From CBDDKZ01 sp965230415 (GTDB lineage: Bacteria; Bacteroidota; Bacteroidia; Cytophagales; JAAEPT01), in contig CBDDKZ010000005.1 in NCBI GenBank assembly GCA_965230415.1, positions 4,712,001 through 4,776,000 of the forward strand: DNA of 64,000 nt, written 5' to 3'. Positions 8,922-16,775 of the stretch are shown piece after piece. Every line of letters starts with the position of its first letter. Within the stretch, counting starts at the first letter, position 1. The notes beneath the pieces were generated by a model. That model was not told the origin of the DNA, searched no databases, and saw nothing but the letters and a program-made list of their open reading frames with translations. A program made the translations under genes and the position numbers.

Positions 8922-9540
8922 GATTATAATTGCAGATGATCACCAATTGTTCAGGGAAGGAATAACCTCTCTACTTGCTGCAAACGAAGATTTTGAAGTG
9001 ATAGCAAGTGTGAACAACGGAAAAGAACTCATCGATTTCATTGCAAAAGGGGAGATTCCTCATGTCATACTACTGGATTTGAGCATGCCGGAAGTTGATG
9101 GTTTTGAGGTCTTGAAGTATGTGAAATCTAAGCATCCTGCTATTAAATCTATTGCTCTTTCCATGCACGATGATGGCAATTACATCGTTAAATGTGTACG
9201 CCTGGGTGCTTTTGGTTATTTGTTGAAAAACGCTGATATGGACGAATTGATACTGGCCATCACAACCGTGGTTAATGGCAAGAAGTATTTCAACAATGCC
9301 ATATCTGAAAAAATGATCAATAATATGTCGTTAGAGGGCAGTCAGGTTAAAAAACTATCTTCAAAGGAAAGCGAAATATTGGAACTCATCGCAGAAGGGC
9401 TCACCACAAAAGAGATTGCTGATAAGTTGTTTATCAGTACACGTACCGTTGAAACGCATCGCGCTAATATGATTAAAAAACTCGAGGTAAAAAATTCTGC
9501 CGAACTGATCAGGAAAGCGATCGCACTTCACTTACTTTAA
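8914..9540 (+). CDS. LuxR/NarL-family response regulator
   Basis: 208 aa. Receiver domain with acidic pair Asp8/Asp9, phosphoacceptor Asp55 in VILLDLSMPE, and the conserved Thr/Ser and Lys (LLKNAD). The C-terminal LuxR-type helix-turn-helix has the hallmark LSSKESEILELIAEG ... TTKEIADKLFISTRTVETHR. It overlaps the kinase gene by 8 bp (ATG inside the kinase 3' end), so the two are translationally coupled and form one two-component system. Targets are unknown. Confidence 0.93.
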   Translation: MIKIIIADDHQLFREGITSLLAANEDFEVIASVNNGKELIDFIAKGEIPHVILLDLSMPEVDGFEVLKYVKSKHPAIKSIALSMHDDGNYIVKCVRLGAFGYLLKNADMDELILAITTVVNGKKYFNNAISEKMINNMSLEGSQVKKLSSKESEILELIAEGLTTKEIADKLFISTRTVETHRANMIKKLEVKNSAELIRKAIALHLL

Positions 9541-9552
9541 GCTATTGATAGG

Positions 9553-9572
9553 CATCCGTGAAAATACGGATG
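9553..9572 (+). terminator. Hairpin after the two-component operon
   Basis: CATCCGT (9553-9559) pairs with ACGGATG (9566-9572), 13 bp past the stop; only a weak T tract follows. Confidence 0.5.
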
Positions 9573-9675
9573 TTCACCTTCCCTGTATTCCATGACTATA
9601 ATTTACCATTTTTCTTAGGGGAAAAATAAGCTTTTCTATGCGTTAATTTAAGTAAAGAAAGTTAAACAATTAGAC

Positions 9676-9683
9676 AAGGAGGT
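9676..9683 (+). promoter_or_regulatory. Consensus Shine-Dalgarno AAGGAGGT before 9688
   Basis: AAGGAGGT lies 4 nt before the ATG and is fully complementary to the canonical anti-SD. Such strong sites are uncommon upstream of Bacteroidota genes. Confidence 0.7.
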
Positions 9684-9687
9684 CATC

Positions 9688-10032
9688 ATGAAAAATATAG
9701 TTTTAGTTATCGCAATTGTTTTATGTGCATCTATGATTAATGTACAATCTGCCTTCAGTCAAACGGGGCCAAAAAGTAAGAATAAAAAAGCCTGGCACAA
9801 GCCAACAAAGCAGTCTGCCGTAAGTGCCGATGAATTAATAGTAATAAGGGGGCCAGAGGCAAAAAACGTACAGAAGTACGAGATCGTTTCGTTGGCCCCA
9901 ATTAAAGTTTCGGAACCAGATGGTCTTAAAGGGCCAAAATACAAAAACAAAAAGCATCCTAATACGAGTAATAGTGGTTCTGAGCTTCCTAATGAAACCA
10001 TCGATCAGATAGCTTCAAATGAAGAACAATAA
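9688..10032 (+). CDS. Small secreted lysine-rich protein, unknown
   Basis: 114 aa with a clear signal peptide (IVLVIAIVLCASMINVQSAFS-Q). The mature part repeats a G-P-x-x-K-N motif three times (GPKSKNKK, GPEAKNVQ, GPKYKNKK), spaced about 33 and 36 residues. It is basic and probably unstructured or surface-binding. I recognise no family. It has an unusually strong Shine-Dalgarno and its own terminator (10084-10128), suggesting a stand-alone, well-expressed gene. Confidence 0.65.
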   Translation: MKNIVLVIAIVLCASMINVQSAFSQTGPKSKNKKAWHKPTKQSAVSADELIVIRGPEAKNVQKYEIVSLAPIKVSEPDGLKGPKYKNKKHPNTSNSGSELPNETIDQIASNEEQ

Positions 10033-10083
10033 TAAAGTCTTGATTAGCTGGTAGCAGCGATACTGATTTTTTGATAACAATTT

Positions 10084-10128
10084 ACCGGAAGGTGGCCGTA
10101 CGAAATGCGGCATATCCTTCCGGTTTTT
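10084..10128 (+). terminator. Rho-independent terminator
   Basis: ACCGGAAGG (10084-10092) pairs with CCTTCCGGT (10116-10124), with a partly paired inner region and TTTTT after it. Confidence 0.8.
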
Positions 10129-10265
10129 GTCTTGAAATTCTTCTGATGAGTTGCTATTTTATGAATAGTTAACTAATAGCATGCCTTTTGAAAATAGGGC
10201 TTACAATTTCTAATAAATTCTATTAAATTGATATTTAGAAGAAACTATGATTAAAACAAAACAAT

Positions 10266-11126
10266 ATGGAGCGCGTTACAAATCCTGATTCCGGTAGACA
10301 TCGTCGCGATGGCATTCTTTATAAATTACTGCCAGAAGAAATAGAGCAATACAAAAAACATGGTTATTTGGTTTTAGATGAATTTTTAACAGAGGAAGAA
10401 CTGGCTACATTGGACCCTTGGTTTGATCACTTTATTCAGGGTAAAGAAAGCAGTCGTATGGGGCGTGATTTTTGCGATATGTCGCAAGCTTACGATACAC
10501 CTGTTGATCAATTTCGTTTAGTTAATGCGATGCTTCCCGGGCATTACAGACAAGAACTGGTAAACAATATTTTTTTTCAGGTAGCGCAATCAGTAGCAAG
10601 CCAGTTGTATACCGATGGTGAGGCTGGCATGGATTACGAACAGTTCCTGGCTAAGAAGCCTTCTAAACCCGGAGCCGAATTTGCCATGCACCAGGATTTA
10701 GGCTACTGGCCTAAGACTAAGAATACCTGGACCGCCACTTTTTCTTTAGCCTTAAACGATTCAGATTTAACTAACGGGTGCCTTCAGGTGATACCGGGAA
10801 CTAACAAGGAGCCAGAATTGCGCAAGCACGTTCCAAAATCTTACGGTGAAGGTTCAGGATCAGACAGTGTTAACCGCGATGATTCACATACCCTGGTAAT
10901 AGAGACTTCTCCCGATGATAAAGTTGTTTACCTGCCAGTGAAAAGAGGAAGTATCACTATACACGATGAACGGATTGTTCATGGTTCCGGTGGAAATAAT
11001 TCCAATGAATGGCGGAAAACCTATGTAATGGCTTTTAGGGATGTGAATACTATTAAAGAAGAACGCGCAATGGGGTTTACGCATTCTCATAACGATGAGG
11101 TTAACTGGGATGAGGTGGTGCAGTGA
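10266..11126 (+). CDS. Phytanoyl-CoA dioxygenase (PhyH) family protein
   Basis: 286 aa. Fe(II)/2-oxoglutarate-dependent dioxygenase fold. The metal ligands His142 and Asp144 (AMHQDLGYW) and the distal His near 239 (ERIVHGSGGN) are present, and the Arg near 247 (EWRKTYVM) fits 2-oxoglutarate binding. The motif TNGCLQVIPGTNK is typical of PhyH/ectoine-hydroxylase-like enzymes. Substrate unknown; it is probably a small-molecule hydroxylase in the cytosol. The last 39 bases of this gene (11088-11126) are exactly repeated at 12677-12715, flanking an inserted segment. Confidence 0.85.
   Translation: MERVTNPDSGRHRRDGILYKLLPEEIEQYKKHGYLVLDEFLTEEELATLDPWFDHFIQGKESSRMGRDFCDMSQAYDTPVDQFRLVNAMLPGHYRQELVNNIFFQVAQSVASQLYTDGEAGMDYEQFLAKKPSKPGAEFAMHQDLGYWPKTKNTWTATFSLALNDSDLTNGCLQVIPGTNKEPELRKHVPKSYGEGSGSDSVNRDDSHTLVIETSPDDKVVYLPVKRGSITIHDERIVHGSGGNNSNEWRKTYVMAFRDVNTIKEERAMGFTHSHNDEVNWDEVVQ
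11088..11126 (+). repeat. 39-bp perfect direct repeat, copy 1 (3' end of phyH-like gene)
   Basis: Identical to 12677-12715 over 39 bases including the stop codon; sequence on both sides differs. Confidence 0.95.
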
Positions 11127-11292
11127 GCTATCTATGGAAAGAATTTAACAAGTAGGAGCAAAATGATTATTTAACAATAAAATCAAATAATTTACACATT
11201 AATGAACCCTTTATTTGTTAACTTTGTAAATGCATTTTTTATATTAATTAGATGGTTAATATATTTTTCTATACACCTTTAAAGTCTTAATA

Positions 11293-12660
11293 ATGAGGAT
11301 TTATTATACCTCTTTCTTGATTGTTTTTCTGCTGCTCGCTGCAGAAAAGCTTATTGCTCAATTAGCTGTTTACCCTTTAAGTAAATATGAATTTGCCGTA
11401 CGTTCTTATCAGGGGCGATCGGTGACCGTGACGTATAACGGGGAAAAATCAAGAACGACTACTGAATTAAGAAGGCGTACATGGTTTCCTTTGGAGTGGT
11501 TTAATCCTTACTTTAAAAAGTGGAACAAAATAGTGAGCGTACCGTCGATAATAACGTCTAAAAAAAAGAAATACTTTCTTGACGAGCGCATTTTTATTTC
11601 GGGAGACTCCCAAAGTTTCTTCATCACATTAGAGAGCTATTTCCAAAAGTGGCTGGCTAATAGTGAACTGCCTGCTCCTTTTAATGATATTGATAATTTC
11701 ATTAAATATGTTATGTATGATGACCGCGACAGAAACCGAGAAAAAATAGCGAAAATGGTATTGAATGGAATCGCCTTAGAAGAATTATACCACATATTCG
11801 ATTATTATGCAAATTTAAAACCGTCGGGAACTATCATAAAGGATGCGATAATTGATAAAAAACAAGCAAGAGCTTATCGTAGCATTTTACCAGCTTTTGA
11901 AATAAATGTTGATTTTCAATCAAGTATTTCGGATTCTTTAACAGATTCACATCAGAATCAATTCATAAAAATAGGAAACATTAACTTCACGACAAGTATA
12001 CCTTGTTCTCCTGAAATATTAATTAGTAAAAGCAAATTATTGACTGTTCGCTTTCACACCAGCCTTGGAATTAATAGAAGAAGAATTGTTCTAGGGAATC
12101 TGCCGGGTAAACCACTTTTTCTACATAATTCCTTTGTAGGTAATTCCCAGGAAGATGTTGAATGGCTTGAATTGATAGATACTACAACAATCAATTTATA
12201 TAGAGATAATTTGATAGTAGCATTACGAACTGCTGTTGCCCTGGGAGCGCGTCATAGCCTAGTCCTTGAATATGGATGGGAAAGGGGGATTAATGAGCCA
12301 AAGTTTGGTTTAGTTGATCTGAATTCATCTGAAGGTGTTGTTAATACCAGTGAAGAGTCATTCGAAAATGGTATTAGTGTAGCAACTTATTATGAAGATT
12401 TAACTAATTATTGGAAAATTCGTTTTACGTTTCACTTAAATACCAGATCCTATCCTTTTGAGAAAAGATATGCGCCAATTTGGCAAAGAAGATCCAGAAG
12501 AGGGTTTACGCTTTCCTTTGATATTAAATCAATTGTAGTACCTAAAGTGACTATCAATCAAAATGTAATAACTCAGGGCTCAAATAATTCTATTTATAAC
12601 CCTATTACGGTAAGGGAGCGAGCGCTTCAACTTGGCGTTTCACTGGGATGGTCTTTTTAA
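11293..12660 (+). CDS. Unknown exported protein, probably outer-membrane
   Basis: 455 aa with signal peptide (FLIVFLLLAAEKLIAQ). Residues about 60-180 are rich in basic and aromatic residues. The C-terminal half shows alternating strands and ends in QLGVSLGWSF, with terminal Phe as in outer-membrane barrels. I recognise no family. It is the only gene inside a 1.55-kb segment bounded by a perfect 39-bp direct repeat of the upstream gene's 3' end, so it looks like acquired DNA. Confidence 0.6.
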   Translation: MRIYYTSFLIVFLLLAAEKLIAQLAVYPLSKYEFAVRSYQGRSVTVTYNGEKSRTTTELRRRTWFPLEWFNPYFKKWNKIVSVPSIITSKKKKYFLDERIFISGDSQSFFITLESYFQKWLANSELPAPFNDIDNFIKYVMYDDRDRNREKIAKMVLNGIALEELYHIFDYYANLKPSGTIIKDAIIDKKQARAYRSILPAFEINVDFQSSISDSLTDSHQNQFIKIGNINFTTSIPCSPEILISKSKLLTVRFHTSLGINRRRIVLGNLPGKPLFLHNSFVGNSQEDVEWLELIDTTTINLYRDNLIVALRTAVALGARHSLVLEYGWERGINEPKFGLVDLNSSEGVVNTSEESFENGISVATYYEDLTNYWKIRFTFHLNTRSYPFEKRYAPIWQRRSRRGFTLSFDIKSIVVPKVTINQNVITQGSNNSIYNPITVRERALQLGVSLGWSF

Positions 12661-12676
12661 GTAATTTTTCTGAAAG

Positions 12677-12715
12677 CATAACGATGAGGTTAACTGGGAT
12701 GAGGTGGTGCAGTGA
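12677..12715 (+). repeat. 39-bp perfect direct repeat, copy 2
   Basis: Second copy of the phyH-like 3' end, 16 bp after the stop of the inserted gene. It has no coding role here. Confidence 0.95.
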
Positions 12716-13113
12716 TGTACTTAAGCAAAAACGCGTCGCAACTCGGGGCTAAATAAAGTAACAATTAATACATTTTGCTAGTTGACCTTTTAAAGGAAAC
12801 CTTATACCAATTTCATATTAAGATATCATATCGATTTGGTTGATAGTGATTTAAGCGATTAAATTCGTTTATGCCAGTTATTTTTTGTCGTTTTACCGGG
12901 TGACTTTGTGCAAATGTGAGCACCACTCATTTCTGAAAAAAATCGAATTTGGACATTGGTAAAACGTTTAATGGAGCCCAAAAACCTAAGCTCTTACAGT
13001 AGGTGAATTCGTGGTGAAAAAGGGGGCAAATTTAGGTTTTTATCCACTGGAATACTGTTTTCCAAAAACCTAGCTTTGTATTAAACGATTTTTAATTAAT
13101 TAATCTTTAAGTT
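12716..13113. other. Intergenic, about 400 bp
   Basis: No ORF or strong hairpin. A short phrase CCAAAAACCTA occurs twice, near 12976 and 13061. It should carry the promoter for the gene at 13114. Confidence 0.4.
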
Positions 13114-13554
13114 ATGTCAAACACAAAAGTACCAGCAGAAGCAACTTTTAAATTAACCCTCAATCAGCAATTGGAAGGGACTCCAGTATTAGAAAATCCG
13201 GTTTGTGAATTTCACTACCAATGGAATTTTGAAACGAACATGGGAATTGCCCAACTAAAATCAATAAACGGCACGCCGGTTAACATCAAATTACATCCCT
13301 TGGGTATTGCAGGTCAGCTTGATTTCATGTCAGATATGCCTCCTACGGAGTTTGAAGTCAATGCTTCAGATGATAATAGTATCGCATTGGAGAATGTAGT
13401 CATCTACCGGGTTATATTAGACGTTAGCCTGAGCTCAGGAGAAAGATCTGGTGCCATCATGTTCAATAAAGATGGATCGAGCATTCAGGCTTCAGCCGGT
13501 TTTAATAAGGAAAACACCAACAGGGAATTACCAGCTGAGAAATATGCACAGTAG
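13114..13554 (+). CDS. Small cytosolic protein of unknown function
   Basis: 146 aa, no signal peptide or membrane helix. Acidic, beta-rich composition with phrases such as AEATFKLTLNQQLEGTPVL and SGAIMFNKDGSSIQASAGF. No family recognised. It is monocistronic: a clear terminator follows at 13585-13613. Confidence 0.65.
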   Translation: MSNTKVPAEATFKLTLNQQLEGTPVLENPVCEFHYQWNFETNMGIAQLKSINGTPVNIKLHPLGIAGQLDFMSDMPPTEFEVNASDDNSIALENVVIYRVILDVSLSSGERSGAIMFNKDGSSIQASAGFNKENTNRELPAEKYAQ

Positions 13555-13584
13555 ATAGATATCCTCTATAGATTAGTGAAAAGG

Positions 13585-13613
13585 CCCGCTTATTAGTTTA
13601 AGTGGGTTTTTTT
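13585..13613 (+). terminator. Rho-independent terminator
   Basis: CCCGCTT (13585-13591) pairs with AAGTGGG (13600-13606, one G-T), followed by seven T. Confidence 0.8.
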
Positions 13614-13758
13614 GTTTTAGATCAAGCATAAAGATAATAATGAAAGTAAGACCTGGATCACTTCATGCAAACGATTCGTACAATTGTACAATTGAAGTTA
13701 TTACACATTTTTTATCACAAGACTATCTTTTTAACTACATTGTGCCAAAATTAAACCA

Positions 13759-14559
13759 ATGCTACAGTTCAGGAAATTCACGCAGCTGCTTTTTATAGTT
13801 TTACTAGCCGCTTGTACTCAAATAAAAGACAAGGTTACAGACGAAATGAAGCAGCATTTTGTCGATTCTTTTAATAACAGTGCTTCTGCAATTACAGTAA
13901 CTAATCAAATTGATAAGGCGATAGCAATGATAGACTCTTCATCGAATGAAGTTCTTGTCAAATTTTATTTGGGTGCCATTGACGATAATATAGAAAGTAA
14001 GTATGTGGAAGAGTTCTTATCAAAAGTGATCATCAATTTTGTAGATGAAACGATGGTAGGAAAAACACTTATTAATGACGGTCATTATTTTATTACTAAA
14101 GTTTATGATAATACCGGAAAGTTATTGGTGACTGAAAAAATTAATAAGAAAAAATTTGATAAATGGCAACAGTTATTAGCGGACGAGCAAAGCAAATATG
14201 TGAAATGTGAAGTTCCTGAAATGTTGGGTAAATTATTTGTTACGATGAATTCAGGCTTACCACAAGTAGATACGACTACCAATTTGTCCTTCAACAGTAT
14301 CGTTTTAGCGGAAGACAGGGTGCTGGAGTATGAAATGATTATGTTAGAAGGTGCAGTTTTAATAGCTAGAGGAGACGATTTAAAATCGATTTTAATCCTC
14401 AATTTGCAAGCGAATCAAAATTTCAATAGAATGTCTAGTGTATTTACTAAACATGATATTCACAAATTGCGATACAACTATCGTACCGAGACGGGTGAGG
14501 AGGTAGAAACCATCGAAATCGATTTTACCGAGATTAGTGATGGGCTAGATGTGGAATAG
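13759..14559 (+). CDS. Predicted lipoprotein of unknown function
   Basis: 266 aa. Lipoprotein signal LLFIVLLAAC with lipidated Cys19. The mature part is soluble and acidic, with no recognised domain. Repeated statements on polarity are not possible without structure. It faces the T9SS gene at 14647 convergently across a hairpin terminator. Confidence 0.65.
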   Translation: MLQFRKFTQLLFIVLLAACTQIKDKVTDEMKQHFVDSFNNSASAITVTNQIDKAIAMIDSSSNEVLVKFYLGAIDDNIESKYVEEFLSKVIINFVDETMVGKTLINDGHYFITKVYDNTGKLLVTEKINKKKFDKWQQLLADEQSKYVKCEVPEMLGKLFVTMNSGLPQVDTTTNLSFNSIVLAEDRVLEYEMIMLEGAVLIARGDDLKSILILNLQANQNFNRMSSVFTKHDIHKLRYNYRTETGEEVETIEIDFTEISDGLDVE

Positions 14560-14613
14560 CGTTACAGAAAGCAGTGCCTGGTCATTTGTATTACTGCGTC
14601 TGATAAAAAAGAA

Positions 14614-14639
14614 GAGGCCGTCCATTAAATAGCGGCCTC
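14614..14639 (-). terminator. Terminator between convergent genes
   Basis: GAGGCCG (14614-14620) pairs with CGGCCTC (14633-14639). On the minus strand it is followed by TTCTTTTTT, so it best serves the gene at 14647-15870. Confidence 0.75.
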
Positions 14640-14646
14640 GATGTGT

Positions 14647-15870
14647 TTAATATTTTACTACTTTTTCAACACTTACAGTATTTCCATGTTGGAAAACAAC
14701 AGTGTAAACACCTGCGTCTTGAATATGGAATGCGTGAGAGCTGCTACCATCGACAGTTTGTTGCAGTATTAACTGTCCATGAGCATCTATAACAGCATAC
14801 CCCGATATATGTTCCCCTTCAAACTGAAATAGTCCGTTTGATGGATTAGGGAAAACCGTAACTCCCGAAGAAGGTATTGTTTCATGAACAGAAGTGATCA
14901 CATCCGGGTCTTTTGAATATATTTTTACATAAGTAGGCTGGGGGTTCAATGTACAATCGGCCTCACCAACGATTCTTAATACAATTTCTCCGTCGTCTGT
15001 GATCGTTTGTAAACCACCTACTCTAAAATAGTTTTCCGAACAATGCGGATCCGGGTTAATAGTCCTGAAATCGTCAATTTGCATGTTGTCTAAGTAAACC
15101 GCACCATCGGGGTAAACAGGGGTAGGCATCAAAATTATAATTGAATCAACGTCAGGTAAAACTTGCAATGTCAATTCCACTTCTCCACCTCCGGAGCCAC
15201 AGTTACCCATTCTAATTGTTTGATCTTCTCCTGTAGTGGTGCTTTGAGTGCCGGTGCACTCATACGCGCCCATAGAAACAGTGCCCGATTCTGAGTAGTT
15301 ATGCGAACTTCGATCTTCGCCAAAATTGAAGTAATCGGTAAGTAAGTAATCCTGATAATAGACAGGTTCAGCTTGTTTGGAAGCAATTATTATATAGGCC
15401 GGTTGTGGATTGTCTTGGCATGCTCCTTGTGCGACAATACGCATCACAATTTCTCCATCTGCTGTATTAGCTGTCAAGCCACCAACTTTGTGCCACAAGG
15501 AGTCACAGTAATCACCTGGATTGAACTCCCGGAATTTGCCGACAAAAACGTCGTCAAAATAAACATCCCCTTCCGGGTAAACAGGGGTAGGCATGAGTAC
15601 ATTGACTGAGTCTGCACCTTCTGTAACAGCTAAGGTAAGTTGAATTTCACCTGCATTGCTACAAGTGCCCACTCTTATCGTAGAGTCTTCTCCCGTGGTT
15701 GTGCTTTGGGTACCGGTACACTCATAAGCACCAATGCTTACGCTTCCGCTCTCCACATAGTCGTGTGAGCTCCGGTCTTCTCCAAAGTCAAAGTAATCTG
15801 TTTGATCCCACTGAGAAAACCCGGCAGTACATATACTGATTAGTAGTAATGATAGTAGTTGTTTAAACAT
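14647..15870 (-). CDS. Secreted protein with two tandem unknown domains and T9SS type A tail
   Basis: 407 aa. Signal peptide (LLSLLLISICTAGFS). Residues about 20-170 and 175-325 are two copies of one domain, each opening with DYFxFGEDRSSHxY and followed by ESGxVSxGAYECTGTQ, a TTTGED loop, LMPTPVYP, and VGGL...DGEIVxRI. Each copy has four conserved Cys, suggesting disulphides. A type A sorting tail closes the protein (FPNPSNGLFQFEG ... VEKVVKY). The repeat domain is not one I can name; an extracellular binding module is inferred. Confidence 0.75.
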   Translation of the reverse strand: MFKQLLSLLLISICTAGFSQWDQTDYFDFGEDRSSHDYVESGSVSIGAYECTGTQSTTTGEDSTIRVGTCSNAGEIQLTLAVTEGADSVNVLMPTPVYPEGDVYFDDVFVGKFREFNPGDYCDSLWHKVGGLTANTADGEIVMRIVAQGACQDNPQPAYIIIASKQAEPVYYQDYLLTDYFNFGEDRSSHNYSESGTVSMGAYECTGTQSTTTGEDQTIRMGNCGSGGGEVELTLQVLPDVDSIIILMPTPVYPDGAVYLDNMQIDDFRTINPDPHCSENYFRVGGLQTITDDGEIVLRIVGEADCTLNPQPTYVKIYSKDPDVITSVHETIPSSGVTVFPNPSNGLFQFEGEHISGYAVIDAHGQLILQQTVDGSSSHAFHIQDAGVYTVVFQHGNTVSVEKVVKY

Positions 15871-16273
15871 AGTAGTCGTTTTTAAAAATGAATTGAGATT
15901 AATAGTACGAATACTTGATGCTTAGGTTTTTAAGTGAAATGTTACAAGAAACGAAGGATACTATAAAGTAGCGATTGAGGTGTTTTTATATGTTTTAAGT
16001 TGTTGATTGATAGTTGATTATAGTTGTTGAGTAGAGCTTACGTAATACCTGCGTAGTTGTGCTGTAATTCAAAATTTGGAAATAAGCTTGTCAATTTGTC
16101 TTTTTACTCGTGAATACAGATTGGTTAAATCAAGCGTCAGAATAACTAATTATGAATAGAAGATAGTTAGCCAATTTAAACACTGATTTAGCCATGCGTT
16201 ATCTGATCAATGTACTTTCATAACAATTGATCAAAGAATCTTTAATAATCACCCAAAAAAATCATACAATATT
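15871..16273. other. Intergenic, about 400 bp, divergent promoters
   Basis: Lies between a minus-strand secreted gene and a plus-strand lipoprotein gene, so it must hold both promoters. No ORF or strong hairpin seen. Confidence 0.4.
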
Positions 16274-16696
16274 ATGAAAAAATCTAAAATACTGTTTACT
16301 GTGCTTTTAGCACTATTATCCCTGGTTTCATGTAAAAAAGATAAGGAGGGGCCAGATACTCTAATGGATAGACTGCCAGGCAACTACACCGGTACGTATT
16401 ATAATAAATCGATATATGTATATGGCCCTGTTGTGGAAAATGAAGATGCTAAAACTATTATTGTTAAAAAAGGCAGTTATGCCGACGTCTTGCAAGTTGA
16501 TATTCCCGGTTTAATATTTAATGTTAAACTTAACGATATCCATGAAGAGGGTGAGTTGTTAGGGGCTGTGGATCTATATGATCATAGTGACGGCGACCGT
16601 CTTGAAGGCGACGGTTCGTTTACATTTGATGGTCAGCATCTCGTCTTATTATGGACTGGTCAAGGGGGCAGTGTAATAACTTTTAGAACTAATTAA
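16274..16696 (+). CDS. Small lipoprotein, unknown
   Basis: 140 aa. Lipobox LSLVSC with lipidated Cys near residue 20 followed by KKDKEGP. The mature part has a lipocalin-like feel (LPGNYTGTYYNKS ... GDGSFTFDGQHLVLLW), a pattern common in Bacteroidota small lipoproteins, but I do not assign a family. It ends in a shared bidirectional terminator with the next convergent gene. Confidence 0.65.
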   Translation: MKKSKILFTVLLALLSLVSCKKDKEGPDTLMDRLPGNYTGTYYNKSIYVYGPVVENEDAKTIIVKKGSYADVLQVDIPGLIFNVKLNDIHEEGELLGAVDLYDHSDGDRLEGDGSFTFDGQHLVLLWTGQGGSVITFRTN

Positions 16697-16731
16697 ATCA
16701 ATGCTTGCTACGGAGGTGTATTTTTATAAAA

Positions 16732-16758
16732 GGAGCAAATCAATTCTTGATTTGCTCC
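16732..16758. terminator. Bidirectional 12-bp hairpin terminator
   Basis: GGAGCAAATCAA (16732-16743) pairs perfectly with TTGATTTGCTCC (16747-16758) around TTC. It sits between convergent stops at 16696 and 16776. Confidence 0.85.
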
Positions 16759-16775
16759 AATTAACTTAACTAATA

